Source: Tepidanaerobacteraceae bacterium (GTDB lineage: Bacteria > Bacillota > Thermosediminibacteria > Thermosediminibacterales > Tepidanaerobacteraceae). Taken from it: a stretch of DNA of 38,595 bases. The notes under the pieces were generated by a model, which was not told the DNA's origin, made no database searches, and worked only from the letters and a program-made list of their open reading frames with translations. Positions 29,782 to 38,211 of this stretch are shown here, piece after piece (the first letter of the stretch is position 1; every line of letters begins with the position of its first letter). The stretch lies in the NCBI GenBank assembly GCA_029982615.1, contig JARRBK010000014.1, positions 1 to 38,595 on the forward strand, in the 5' to 3' direction. The position numbers were made by a program, and so were the translations under genes.

Positions 29782-30726
29782 TTATTTTGGCGGAAGTTCT
29801 GGAGTTTCTCCGCAGCGTTCGAGAAGCGCAAGCCATCTTTCGTCCACTTCTTTTTGGATGGCTTTTATCACATGCTCGTTGCCCGGTGCAAACAGATGGC
29901 GGAACCTGCCCTGGGGCTTTAGAAATTCTTCGATGGGTACATATTTCTTGGGCTTATAGTTCAGTTTCCATTTGCCGTTTTCTACCTCGTACATTGGCCA
30001 GAACCGGGTTTCCACAGCTTTTTTCACCAGTTCCACTATATCCGGAGTGTTGTATCTCCACCCTCTCGGACATGGCGACAGAATGTTGATAAATGCCGGA
30101 CCTTCAACATCAAAGGCCTTTTTCGCTTTGCGGTGCACATCCTGCCAGTTGCTGATGGCAGTCTGTGCCGCATAGGGTATATTGTGGGCAGCCATGATGG
30201 CGGTCAAGTCCTTTCGCGGCTGCTGCTTGCCGGGCACTACCTTCCCTGCGGGGCTCGTGGTGGTGTCGGCTCCCATCGGCGTTGCGCTGGAACGCTGTAT
30301 GCCGGTGTTCATATAAGCCTCATTGTCAAGGCATACATAAACGATGTTATGGCCGCGCTCCATAGCGCCGGATAGGGACTGGAACCCTATGTCATAAGTC
30401 CCGCCGTCGCCCCCGAATGCGACAAATTTGAAGTCTTTATCTATCTTTCCCTGCTTTTTCAGGGATTTGTATGCAGCCTCCACACCACTGATGGTGGCGC
30501 CTGCATTTTCAAAGGCGCTGTGAATAAACGAGCAGTTCCAAGCGGTGTATGGATATATGGTAGAGGCCACTTCCAGACAGCCGGTGGCGCACCCAACCAC
30601 CACATTGGCATCTTCGGCGGCGTTCAAGACCATCCTGACGGAAATACCGTGGCCGCATCCGGCGCATAGCCTGTGCCCTCCGACAAACCTTTCCTCAACT
30701 TTCGCGAGTTCTTTCAACGTAGCCAT
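29782..30726 (-). CDS. porB: Pyruvate:ferredoxin oxidoreductase, beta subunit
   Basis: 314 residues. It binds thiamine diphosphate: AFGGDGGTYDIGFQSLSGAM (GDG...N-type motif, followed by CLDNEAYMNTG). The four 4Fe-4S ligands are in LCAGCGHG, GCATGCLEV and SPCPRGWRY. The subunit decarboxylates pyruvate and passes electrons to the delta subunit. It starts 11 bases after porA. Related 2-oxoisovalerate enzymes have the same layout, so the exact substrate rests on the gene order gamma-delta-alpha-beta and subunit type. Confidence 0.92.
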   Translation of the reverse strand: MATLKELAKVEERFVGGHRLCAGCGHGISVRMVLNAAEDANVVVGCATGCLEVASTIYPYTAWNCSFIHSAFENAGATISGVEAAYKSLKKQGKIDKDFKFVAFGGDGGTYDIGFQSLSGAMERGHNIVYVCLDNEAYMNTGIQRSSATPMGADTTTSPAGKVVPGKQQPRKDLTAIMAAHNIPYAAQTAISNWQDVHRKAKKAFDVEGPAFINILSPCPRGWRYNTPDIVELVKKAVETRFWPMYEVENGKWKLNYKPKKYVPIEEFLKPQGRFRHLFAPGNEHVIKAIQKEVDERWLALLERCGETPELPPK

Positions 30727-30737
30727 ATTCGCACCTC

Positions 30738-31919
30738 CTATTCCCTTAATCCAAGGTAATTAACAAATTTATCCGCTCTACCGCTCTTTACGATATTTGC
30801 GAGATCGTCAAATACCTTCTCCACGTCCTCCAGCCTCAGATCTCTACCGCCAAGGCCGTATACGTAGTTTATAACCTTGATGTCGTTCTTCAAATCGTAC
30901 AGGGCCGTCCTCACATCGGCAAACATCGGGCCGCCCAGCGTCGAGAAGGTCTCGGCCCTGTCCAGCACCGCTACAGCTTTAACTTTCTTCAGTGCGTCCT
31001 GCACCGCTTCAAAGGGGAACGGCCTGAAAACCCGGGGTTTCAAAACGCCCACTTTAAGGCCTTTTTCCCTTAGCTCATCTACCACGCCTTTGGCGCTGCC
31101 CGCAGCAGAATTGAGCACCACCACCGCCATTTCAGCGTCGTCCAACCTGTAGGCGTCTACGAGGCCGTATTTTCTGCCGGAAATGGCTTCATATTCCTTC
31201 CCGACTTCTTCGATGACCTTCTTGGCGGCTTCCATGGCAGCCACCTGCTGGCGCTTGTGTTCAAAATAAAAGTCGTACATGTCGAAATTCCCCATAGAAA
31301 CGGGGTTTTGGGCATCCAAAAGATACTCTTCAGGCTGATACTGGCCCACAAAATTTTTTACCGTCTCATCATCAAGCACTTCCAGCACATCCAACGCATG
31401 GCTGGTGATAAATCCGTCGAAATTCACCGACACCGGCAGGAGCACATCCGGATGCTCAGCGATCCTGACAGCTTGAATCATGTTGTCGTAAGCTTCCTGG
31501 GCATTTTCTGAAAAGAGCTGAATGACCCCGGCATCCTTTACTCCCATGGCGTCGCTGTGATCGCAGTGGATGTTGATGGGGCCGCTCAATGCACGGTTTA
31601 CCACGGGAAATACAATGGGCAGCCTGAGTGACGAAGCGATGTAAACCATCTCAAACATCAACGCCAGGCCCTGGCTCGACGTTGCCGTCATGGCGCGGGC
31701 TCCGGCAGCAGAAGCGCCTATGGCTGCGCTCATAGCGCTGTGTTCGCTTTCCACAGTGACAAACTCCGTGTCAACCTGGCCGTTGGAAACAAAGGAGGAA
31801 AATATCTGAACCACTTCCGTCTGGGGCGTTATAGGGTACGCCGCCACCACGTCGGGGTTTATCTGTTTCATGGCCTGGGCGACAGCCTCATTTCCGGTAA
31901 TGGCGACTTTATTTTTCAT
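30738..31919 (-). CDS. porA: Pyruvate:ferredoxin oxidoreductase, alpha subunit
   Basis: 393 residues. N-terminal pyrimidine-binding domain: TGNEAVAQAMKQINPDVVAA, YPITPQTEVVQ, and TVESEHSAMSAAIGASAAGA, which provides the catalytic Glu for the cofactor. Then SSQGLALMFEMVYIASSLRL, and the transketolase C-terminal domain with VLDRAETFSTLGGP. It overlaps porD by 11 bases. It works with PorB to convert pyruvate, CoA and oxidised ferredoxin to acetyl-CoA, CO2 and reduced ferredoxin. Confidence 0.93.
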   Translation of the reverse strand: MKNKVAITGNEAVAQAMKQINPDVVAAYPITPQTEVVQIFSSFVSNGQVDTEFVTVESEHSAMSAAIGASAAGARAMTATSSQGLALMFEMVYIASSLRLPIVFPVVNRALSGPINIHCDHSDAMGVKDAGVIQLFSENAQEAYDNMIQAVRIAEHPDVLLPVSVNFDGFITSHALDVLEVLDDETVKNFVGQYQPEEYLLDAQNPVSMGNFDMYDFYFEHKRQQVAAMEAAKKVIEEVGKEYEAISGRKYGLVDAYRLDDAEMAVVVLNSAAGSAKGVVDELREKGLKVGVLKPRVFRPFPFEAVQDALKKVKAVAVLDRAETFSTLGGPMFADVRTALYDLKNDIKVINYVYGLGGRDLRLEDVEKVFDDLANIVKSGRADKFVNYLGLRE

Positions 31920-32277
31920 TTTTGCTCGCCTCCTCCTGTCTGTCTATCTCATCCTCGGAGAACATGTCTATGGCATGGACGGGACACACTTTGGCACAAA
32001 TGCCACAGCCCTTGCAGTGCTTATAGTCGAAAGAATCGAATTTGCCGTCGGTGGATATTATGGAAGCATCAGGACAATAGCGCCAGCATATCAGGCAGTG
32101 AATGCACCTGTCCTTGTTCCATACCGGCCTGATGGTCCGCCAGTCTCCCGTCTCGTAAGAGGCGGAATTGCCGGGTTCATATATGTTTCCAGCTTTGGTA
32201 AGCTCCCTCCAGTTCATGTCCGGGCTGATAGCCTTTCTTGTTCCTCCCTGACCGAAATTCCTGTTAAACGGCGTCAT
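31909..32277 (-). CDS. porD: Pyruvate:ferredoxin oxidoreductase, delta subunit (2x[4Fe-4S] ferredoxin)
   Basis: 122 residues. Two 4Fe-4S motifs, CIHCLICWRYCPDASI and CKGCGICAKVCPVHAI, follow an N-terminal extension (DWRTIRPVWNKD) that is typical of the delta subunit. It carries electrons from PorB to external ferredoxin. It overlaps porG by four bases and porA by 11, so the operon is tightly coupled. Confidence 0.94.
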   Translation of the reverse strand: MTPFNRNFGQGGTRKAISPDMNWRELTKAGNIYEPGNSASYETGDWRTIRPVWNKDRCIHCLICWRYCPDASIISTDGKFDSFDYKHCKGCGICAKVCPVHAIDMFSEDEIDRQEEASKNEK

Positions 32278-32849
32278 TCACTCTTCACCTCCTGATATGC
32301 CCTCTCAATGGCTTTTAAATTACCTTCAATAACTTCCGGTTTTTTCTTGAACTTTTTGTTCAGCTCCGCCTTCATGTTTTCCATAAACTTGTCATAGGGT
32401 ATGAGCTGCGTAGCTTTTACGAAAGCACCCATGAGCGGAGTGTTGGGGATGACCCTGCCGATGGTATCGAGAGATATCTGGTTTGCATCTACGGTATAGA
32501 TTTTCCCGCTGCTGATTTTTAATATTTCCCTGACCTGCTGCGGAGTCTTTGTGGTGTTGACGATATAAATTCCGTCGTCGCCAACCCCCTGGGTGACCTT
32601 GGGCCCCAACAATGTTGGGTCTAGCACAATGACAATATCGGGGTTTATAACATTGGAATGGATGTGAATGGGATTATCGCTTATCCTGTTGAAAGCCAGA
32701 ATGGGAGCTCCCATCCGTTCAGGGCCATACTCAGGAAAACCCTGCACATATTTACCCATTTCGGCAATGGACTCCGCCAGCATGAGAGCAGCAGTTTTGG
32801 CGCCCTGTCCTCCTCGCGCGTGCCAGCGGACTTCAAGCACTTTTTTCAT
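32274..32849 (-). CDS. porG: Pyruvate:ferredoxin oxidoreductase, gamma subunit
   Basis: 191 residues from the ATG at 32847-32849, which follows GGGAGG; it begins MKKVLEVRWHARGGQGAKTA as family members usually do. An in-frame ATG at 32886-32888 (204 residues) has a weaker ribosome site. Motifs: RGGQGAKTAALMLAESIA, FPEYGPERMGAPILAFNRIS, IVLDPTLLG, and NTPLMGAFVKA. It completes the four-subunit enzyme and is the first gene of the operon. Confidence 0.92.
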   Translation of the reverse strand: MKKVLEVRWHARGGQGAKTAALMLAESIAEMGKYVQGFPEYGPERMGAPILAFNRISDNPIHIHSNVINPDIVIVLDPTLLGPKVTQGVGDDGIYIVNTTKTPQQVREILKISSGKIYTVDANQISLDTIGRVIPNTPLMGAFVKATQLIPYDKFMENMKAELNKKFKKKPEVIEGNLKAIERAYQEVKSE

Positions 32850-32949
32850 ACTTTGTAAATCCTCCCTTCGCTTCACGTTTAATAGCATATTTATATTGTC
32901 CCTAAAAAATTAATAATACTTCGACCATTTCCAGCCTTTTTAAACGCTT

Positions 32950-32977
32950 ATAATATCGATGATTATCATAGGTACAA
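32950..32977 (-). promoter_or_regulatory. Possible promoter of the por operon
   Basis: Minus-strand -35 TTGTAC (32972-32977) and -10 TATTAT (32950-32955), spacer 16, with TGATAATCATCGAT between them resembling half of a Fur box. Match is modest. The region from about 32978 to 33164 shows nothing else I can name. Confidence 0.35.
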
Positions 32978-33164
32978 TAATATGTGCAGCATACGGCGAA
33001 ATAGGGCTAATTCTGTTATAAAACAAGCTTTAATTTTGCACTAGTGTTATGATACATTTGAGGCGGGTTTATGTAATACAGGCGGGATATGTTCGGAAGT
33101 TATTATTAACAAATGATGTTACAGCAATTTCACGTAAAGTATAACAGATTAATAAAAAGCCGTC

Positions 33165-33204
33165 AAGAAAAAACTAAAATCCTTCGCACTTGGTGCAAAG
33201 GATT
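33165..33204 (-). terminator. Terminator after bofA
   Basis: A 12-bp stem with arms AATCCTTTGCAC and GTGCGAAGGATT (one T-G pair), loop CAA, then a T-rich run on the minus strand. It lies 17 bases past the bofA stop. Confidence 0.85.
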
Positions 33205-33220
33205 AAAAAATATATATTTT

Positions 33221-33499
33221 TCACGTAGAAAGTATGTATTTTACTATGATCAAAAGTACAATGCCCGGCACCCCGAGAAACCCCACCAACAGAGCAGTTA
33301 TTGGATTTATTGCTATAGAAAGGCCGAAATAGCTGCCGAAAAAGTTGAGTATCACGAGGACGATACCGCCTATGATGGCATTGTAAATGAGCTTTAGCAC
33401 TATCTTTATGGGAGCCAGGAGCACGCGCCCCACCATATAGAGCAGAATTAGGCCGAAAGCATAGGCGAGCACTGCAGAATAGTCTATATTCACCACCAT
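33221..33499 (-). CDS. bofA: BofA-family inhibitor of pro-sigma-K processing
   Basis: 92 residues, mostly membrane: segments AVLAYAFGLILLYMVGRVLL, then AIIGGIVLVILNFFGSYFGL, then the conserved end INPITALLVGFLGVPGIVLL. In Bacillus BofA holds back the SpoIVFB protease in the mother cell until late sporulation. The position after yaaL in the recR cluster supports the call. The ATG is only two bases from GGGG, so one of the two GTG codons that follow may be the true start. Confidence 0.92.
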   Translation of the reverse strand: MVVNIDYSAVLAYAFGLILLYMVGRVLLAPIKIVLKLIYNAIIGGIVLVILNFFGSYFGLSIAINPITALLVGFLGVPGIVLLIIVKYILST

Positions 33500-33551
33500 C
33501 GCCCCTTTTTATCCTGGTTTTCATTATTTTATTATATATACTATTATCTTT

Positions 33552-33824
33552 TTAAAAAGATATGCCCTGTTTTGCCTTTTTTAATAAGTATATATATTTT
33601 TTTCTAGCGGCTTCTTCGGTAAAAATGGCATGGTCCACCAGGTCCGGATCAGTTACGCATTCAAAATATTCTTGAGCTTTGATCCAATCCTGATGGGCTT
33701 TTTTTATCTCCTCCGCCAGGCTTATTTTTGCCTGCATCACCGTTTCTCCATCGCTTTCCAGGAAAAGCTTTGACGACATCTGCGAAAGAAAACGTATAAC
33801 ATCGTTTTTATTCACAACACTCAT
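33552..33824 (-). CDS. yaaL: YaaL/DUF2508-family protein
   Basis: 90 residues, soluble and helical. The family pattern is IKKAHQDWIKAQEYFECVTD then PDLVDHAIFTEEAARKKYIY. The function is unknown; it lies between recR and bofA in many Firmicutes, as here apart from inserted genes. A convincing GAGATGAG-type ribosome site precedes the ATG. Confidence 0.85.
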   Translation of the reverse strand: MSVVNKNDVIRFLSQMSSKLFLESDGETVMQAKISLAEEIKKAHQDWIKAQEYFECVTDPDLVDHAIFTEEAARKKYIYLLKKAKQGISF

Positions 33825-33905
33825 CTCCTCATTTAAAAATTTTGTCCTATTTTGGCCGTTATATGCAGGAGATGAGCCTGTGATTATTTTTATTAATTTA
33901 TATTA

Positions 33906-34583
33906 TTAGTCCTCGTTCCCTTCATGTACCACAATAAAGTTCTTTTTTTCCTTAGCCTTATAAAGGGCTTCGTCGGCTTTTTTGAAAAGCCTATCTGAAT
34001 TTACATCTTTTCCTTTTTCTGCCCAGGCTATGCCCACGCTTATTGTTAACTTGCAGGCAACTTCCCCCAGACAAAACTCCTTTTGTTCCACCAGTTTTCT
34101 TATTCGATTCGCTATTTTTAAAGCCTCACTGGCATCGGTCCGAGGCAAAATTACGGCAAACTCCTCCCCACCCCATCGGGCAATTATGTCGTTTTTTCTC
34201 ATGTTATTCTTCAAAATGCATGCAAATTGGCTCAATATCTCGTCCCCCGCGGTATGCCCGTAAGTATCATTTATGCTTTTAAAATCATCTATGTCTATAA
34301 ACAACAGTGAAACCGGAAGTGTTTTTTTCAATTCAGACAGTTTCATATAAAAAAATCGCCTGCTGTGCAGCCCAGTCAGCATATCAGTCTGTACCTGCCA
34401 GTATAAATTTTTGATTATCGTGCCGGAAACTGCAGCCACAACTGTTTGAAGCATTACATATGGTATCCAAGGCAACACATTCCCACACTTGTAGTACCTA
34501 TCCGTCAAAAACGATATTAGCCACAGCAGAAACCCCATTAATGACAAAATCGCAGGAGCATAATTATACATATGCTTTTTCAC
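33906..34583 (-). CDS. Membrane-anchored diguanylate cyclase (GGDEF)
   Basis: 225 residues from the GTG at 34581-34583, which follows AAGGGTGA by five bases. Two N-terminal membrane helices (ILSLMGFLLWLISFL and VMLQTVVAAVSGTIIKNLYW) precede a GGDEF domain with DMLTGLHSRRFF, FIDIDDFKSINDTYGHTAGD and RWGGEEFAVILP. RKND sits five residues before GGEEF, a product-inhibition I-site (RxxD). It should therefore make c-di-GMP and be feedback-controlled. It overlaps the Spo0E-like gene by about 20 bases and so is translated with it. Confidence 0.93.
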   Translation of the reverse strand: MKKHMYNYAPAILSLMGFLLWLISFLTDRYYKCGNVLPWIPYVMLQTVVAAVSGTIIKNLYWQVQTDMLTGLHSRRFFYMKLSELKKTLPVSLLFIDIDDFKSINDTYGHTAGDEILSQFACILKNNMRKNDIIARWGGEEFAVILPRTDASEALKIANRIRKLVEQKEFCLGEVACKLTISVGIAWAEKGKDVNSDRLFKKADEALYKAKEKKNFIVVHEGNED

Positions 34584-34740
34584 GTATATCACCCTTTTTG
34601 TCTCTATTTTCACTGTAATACTCTATGATGTATCGGTCTATCTTCCTGCTTATTTTCAAAAGCAAATCTGTGCTCATATTCATTCTTGTCGCATTGTTCA
34701 GGATGTCTCTTGCAATTTCCAGTCTTGTTTTCACATCCAT
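34564..34740 (-). CDS. Spo0E-like aspartyl-phosphate phosphatase
   Basis: 58 residues from the ATG at 34738-34740, eight bases after GGGAG. The helical hairpin ends in LLKISRKIDRYIIEYY, matching the Spo0E signature SQELDxxIxxY with Arg-Lys in place of Gln-Glu. Spo0E proteins dephosphorylate Spo0A and delay sporulation. Pairing with a diguanylate cyclase hints at a joint decision between sporulation and c-di-GMP-controlled behaviour. Assignment rests on size and motif. Confidence 0.75.
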   Translation of the reverse strand: MDVKTRLEIARDILNNATRMNMSTDLLLKISRKIDRYIIEYYSENRDKKGDIREKAYV

Positions 34741-34771
34741 TCCGCGCACTCCCGAAAATTAACTATACACT

Positions 34772-34800
34772 ATTTTACATTAATTGTTTACGTATTGCAA
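34772..34800 (-). promoter_or_regulatory. Promoter of the Spo0E-like/GGDEF pair
   Basis: Minus-strand -35 TTGCAA (34795-34800) and -10 TAAAAT (34772-34777), spacer 17. The region is shared with the divergent XRE gene, for which I see no clear promoter. Confidence 0.6.
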
Positions 34801-34878
34801 ATATTATTTATATGCTCGCTGCAAATTCATGTAAAGCTCAAATTTCGATAAAGTATCCTAAGATGAAGGAGTGATTAA

Positions 34879-35256
34879 ATGGAATCAAAAAGAGAAATAG
34901 ACAGCAGGGCTATCGGTCAGAGGATCAGAAATGAAAGGGAAAAAATGGGGCTTACCCGGGAAGAATTTGCGGAAATCGTTGGTCTTTCCGATTACTATGT
35001 GGGTCAGCTGGAGCGGGGAGAAAGGCAGATGAGTCTTCCGGTGATGGTAAGGGTCACAAACTGCCTTCACGTGTCGCTGGATTATTTGATTTTCGGCGAT
35101 TCCTCTGACACCGAAGGCGTCAATGAATCCCAATGCCCTTACAATGCGAAGGATGTAAGAAGGGAAATAAACCATTTGCTGGACAAATGCTCGCCGAAAG
35201 AATTGGAGCTTTTCAAAAAGCTTATAAGCACTATTCTTCCCTATGTAAAACAATAA
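34879..35256 (+). CDS. XRE-family transcriptional regulator
   Basis: 125 residues. The Cro/CI helix-turn-helix is at the N terminus: IGQRIRNEREKMGLTREEFA, then EIVGLSDYYVGQLERGERQM, then VMVRVTNCLHVSLDYLIFGD. The C-terminal part (KDVRREINHLLDKCSPKELE) is a short helical extension. ATG after AAGGAG. It is divergent from the Spo0E-like/GGDEF pair and may control it. It converges on recR with about 17 bases between the stops. Confidence 0.9.
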   Translation: MESKREIDSRAIGQRIRNEREKMGLTREEFAEIVGLSDYYVGQLERGERQMSLPVMVRVTNCLHVSLDYLIFGDSSDTEGVNESQCPYNAKDVRREINHLLDKCSPKELELFKKLISTILPYVKQ

Positions 35257-35273
35257 AGGCGAAAAAAACACGA

Positions 35274-35870
35274 TCACATTTCTCTTCGACCTTCCAGCGC
35301 ACTGGTCAGGGTAGCCTCGTCAGCATACTCCAGATCCCCGCCCACCGGTACGCCGTGAGCTATCCTGGTCACTTTCACGCCGAGAGGCTTCAGGAGCCTT
35401 GCTATATACATTGCTGTGGCTTCCCCTTCCACATCGGGGTTGGTGGCAAGTATTATTTCTTTCACACCATCTGAAACCCTGGACAGCAGTTCTTTTATTT
35501 TTATGTCGTCCGGCCCTATGCCCTCCAGCGGTGATATGGCACCGTGAAGCACATGATATAGTCCTTTGTAGTCCCGGGTCCTCTCGAGAGCCACCACATC
35601 CCTAGGATCCTCCACTACCATGATGGTAGTCCTGTCCCTATATGTTGCCCTGCAGATGTCGCAGGGGTCAATATCGGTGAAGTTTCCGCAAATCGAACAG
35701 TATATGATGGACTCTTTTGCTTTCATGATGGCCTCGGATAGTTTCGACACCCTGTCTTTGGGCATTTTCAATATGTGAAAAGCCAGGCGCTGCGCCGTCT
35801 TGGGGCCTATTCCGGGCAGCCGGGAAAGTTCCTCTATTAGACGTGCCAGAGGTTCGGCATAATACGCCAT
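35274..35870 (-). CDS. recR: Recombination mediator RecR
   Basis: 198 residues from the ATG at 35868-35870 (GAGG ten bases upstream); the ATG three codons earlier abuts the ribosome site. It has the N-terminal HhH ([20 protein letters not shown]), the zinc finger [16 protein letters not shown], and the Toprim domain [14 protein letters not shown]...[16 protein letters not shown], then a Walker-like end. RecR works with RecO and RecF to load RecA at gaps. It is third in dnaX-ebfC-recR. Confidence 0.96.
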   Translation of the reverse strand: MAYYAEPLARLIEELSRLPGIGPKTAQRLAFHILKMPKDRVSKLSEAIMKAKESIIYCSICGNFTDIDPCDICRATYRDRTTIMVVEDPRDVVALERTRDYKGLYHVLHGAISPLEGIGPDDIKIKELLSRVSDGVKEIILATNPDVEGEATAMYIARLLKPLGVKVTRIAHGVPVGGDLEYADEATLTSALEGRREM

Positions 35871-35906
35871 ATTTATCATTCCTCACTTTAATATAACAGA
35901 TGTGGA

Positions 35907-35984
35907 GAGTCGGAGTGAGTCGGGGTAAAGTTTTTCTGCTCAACAAAATGAGTCAAGGAACCGTACCCTGACTCACGCTCACTC
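35907..35984. repeat. Dispersed palindromic repeat, TGAGTCA family, copy D
   Basis: Imperfect 21-bp arms at 35907-35927 and 35964-35984 with TGAGTCAAGGAACCGTACCC inside. It occupies the ebfC-recR junction, which is normally short. Confidence 0.7.
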
Positions 35985-35988
35985 ATTT

Positions 35989-36309
35989 TCAGAAAAGGCC
36001 GGGGATATTGAGCCCCCCTGTTATTTTTCCCATCTCTTGGCTTACCATGTCTTCGGCTTTTTGCAGTGCTTCGTTGGCTGCGGCAAGAATGAGGTCTTGG
36101 AGCATTTCCACGTCGTCGGGGTCTACCGCCTCGGGCTTGATTTCTATGTTTACCAGCTGCTTTCTGCCGCTGGCCGTCACTTTAACGACTCCGCCGCCGG
36201 ACGTGGCTTCCACGGTCCTGTCTTTGAGTTCTTCCTGGAGTTTCATCATATTCTGCTGCATCTTCTGGACTTGTTTCATGAGTTTGTTCATATTTCCCAT
36301 GCCGTTCAA
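35989..36309 (-). CDS. ebfC: YbaB/EbfC-family nucleoid-associated protein
   Basis: 106 residues: a Met/Gln-rich helix (NKLMKQVQKMQQNMMKLQEE) and the core VEATSGGGVVKVTASGRKQL, then LQDLILAAANEALQKAEDMV. It forms a DNA-binding dimer. The start is a TTG eight bases after AGGAGG. It lies 12 bases after dnaX, the usual neighbour. Confidence 0.94.
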   Translation of the reverse strand: MNGMGNMNKLMKQVQKMQQNMMKLQEELKDRTVEATSGGGVVKVTASGRKQLVNIEIKPEAVDPDDVEMLQDLILAAANEALQKAEDMVSQEMGKITGGLNIPGLF

Positions 36310-36321
36310 AAGGATCGCCTC

Positions 36322-38139
36322 CTAAATAATTTTTACAATATCGCTGCCGAAAATTTTTATTACATTGGATAAAAATTCCTCATCAGAAATATCGTTATTT
36401 TCGTCATTTCCTTCTTTGGCATCAGAGCAGGTTTTTTCCCGCCCGAAGCCGTTCCCGGTTTTCTCATCAGCTAGAAGTTTTTTTTTATCCTCGCTCCTTT
36501 TGTTTTGTTCAAATCCTTTTATGGAAATATCCATACCTGTGGCGTTTTTCACCATTTCCTCTATTATATGCTTGTCAGCAAGGATTATTTCTTTATATAC
36601 ATCATTGCCGGATAAATATAGCCATCCTTTTTCCACCCGAGCTGGCTTTACATCAGCGGTTTGCATGAAGGTCTGGAGGCTCTTTTTGCGCTTTTTGCCC
36701 AGTTCCTCTATAAGTTCAGGCCAGATTTGAATAAGCTTCTGGAGTATCTCGCTGTCCCGATTTTCTTCTTTGCGCTCTGATATTGTCGGATGACCGCTTC
36801 CCTGAGTTTCAGCCACCGCTTTTAGGGACGGTAGGCCGCTTCCATCGCGCAACGTCTCCTCCTTCGGCAAATCTGCTGTATCCCTTTGCGCCACCTGCGG
36901 CCTTTCCGGCAAAGGTTGACCATCTACAGGCCCGAAAGCGGCATGCTCTTTCTTTGCTAAAATTTTTTCCGCTTCTGCTAACCGTTCTTGGAGCATCGCC
37001 AGCTGCTGTTCCAGATCCTGAATTCGGCTGATGTAACCCTGGGATTCTTCCCACAATTCCGGCAGCATGAGTTTGACCGCTGCTGCCTCCAGCACAATTC
37101 TGGGCTGGGAAGACCACTTCATATCGTTGGCTGCGGTTTTCAATATTTCTATTATGCTCAGCAGTTTCTCTCTGGAGTAGCTTTTGGCGAGCTTTTGAAT
37201 CTCCGCGTATTCCTCGTCCGCCGCATCTATTAGGTTGCGGTCGGCACCGACAGCTACCAGCAGGATATCCCTGAAATGCTCCATAAGGTCATCCGCAAAG
37301 CGGAACAGGTCTTTGCCGCGGGATGCTATATCATCTATGACATCGAGCACAGCTCCTCCATCCTTATTCAACACCGCCCTTGATACCGCAAAAAATATGT
37401 CCCGATTTACTGCTCCCAGCAGATTCAATACATCGTCGTATAAAAGCTTCTTTCCGCCGAAGGCCATGGCTTTGTCCATGAGGCTGAGGGCATCCCTGAC
37501 GGAACCCTGAGAGCTTCTGGCAAGCTGTACAAGCGCCTGCTCTTCAGCTTCTATGCCCATTTCCTGCACTATTTCTTTCATGCGCGCCACCAGCTGGCGG
37601 GTAGAAACCCTTCTGAAATCAAACCTCATGCAGCGCGAAAGTATGGTTTGCGGCAGCTTGTTCGGTTCAGTGGTTGCCAGAATAAACACCACATGTCGCG
37701 GGGGTTCCTCCAGGGTTTTCAAAAGAGCATTGAAAGCCTCGGTAGTGAGCATATGCACCTCGTCGATGATATATACCTTGTATTTTCCTTCTGAGGGAGG
37801 GAAGTTAACCCTTTCCCTGAGGTCCCTTATGTCGTCAATGCCTCGATTCGAGGCGGCATCCATCTCTATTACATCCATCATGCTTCCGGTGTTTATCGCC
37901 CTGCACGGCGCACATTCATTGCACGGATTTACAGTGGGACCTTTTTCGCAGTTAAGAGCTTTGGCAAAGACTCTGGCAGTGCTGGTCTTGCCGGTGCCTC
38001 TCATGCCGCAGAAAAGGTACGCATGGCCGATTCTACCTGTTTTTATTTGATTTTTAAGGGTGGTGACGATGGCGTCCTGGCCCACTATTTCGTTAAAATT
38101 CTGAGGCCTGTATTTCCTATAAAGTGCTATGTACGGCAT
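36322..38139 (-). CDS. dnaX: DNA polymerase III subunits gamma/tau
   Basis: 605 residues. It is the clamp-loader ATPase of the replisome. Walker A GMRGTGKT (45-52), zinc finger Cys at 64, 73, 76 and 79, Walker B DEVH (126-129), sensor/arginine-finger SRC (168-170), then the collar domain to about residue 370. A coiled coil follows (IQDLEQQLAMLQERLAEAEK), then a low-complexity linker and a tau-type C-terminal domain. I see no obvious slippery site for a short gamma form. It begins the dnaX-ebfC-recR cluster behind the SRP RNA. Confidence 0.97.
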   Translation of the reverse strand: MPYIALYRKYRPQNFNEIVGQDAIVTTLKNQIKTGRIGHAYLFCGMRGTGKTSTARVFAKALNCEKGPTVNPCNECAPCRAINTGSMMDVIEMDAASNRGIDDIRDLRERVNFPPSEGKYKVYIIDEVHMLTTEAFNALLKTLEEPPRHVVFILATTEPNKLPQTILSRCMRFDFRRVSTRQLVARMKEIVQEMGIEAEEQALVQLARSSQGSVRDALSLMDKAMAFGGKKLLYDDVLNLLGAVNRDIFFAVSRAVLNKDGGAVLDVIDDIASRGKDLFRFADDLMEHFRDILLVAVGADRNLIDAADEEYAEIQKLAKSYSREKLLSIIEILKTAANDMKWSSQPRIVLEAAAVKLMLPELWEESQGYISRIQDLEQQLAMLQERLAEAEKILAKKEHAAFGPVDGQPLPERPQVAQRDTADLPKEETLRDGSGLPSLKAVAETQGSGHPTISERKEENRDSEILQKLIQIWPELIEELGKKRKKSLQTFMQTADVKPARVEKGWLYLSGNDVYKEIILADKHIIEEMVKNATGMDISIKGFEQNKRSEDKKKLLADEKTGNGFGREKTCSDAKEGNDENNDISDEEFLSNVIKIFGSDIVKII

Positions 38140-38178
38140 TGTTCTTTCTCCGTTTCAAAAAATCATTCTGGCTTTAAA

Positions 38179-38205
38179 ATAGCCGCCGATATATTCGGCG
38201 GCTAA
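38179..38205 (-). terminator. Terminator of the SRP RNA gene
   Basis: Arms AGCCGCCGA and TCGGCGGCT with a short A/T loop, followed on the minus strand by ATTTTAAAG. The T-run is short, so dnaX may receive some read-through. Confidence 0.7.
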
Positions 38206-38211
38206 ATTTGA

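Noticed and set aside
36322..38139. Programmed frameshift producing a short gamma form of DnaX
   Set aside because: I did not find an A6G-type slippery run with a following hairpin near the collar/linker border.
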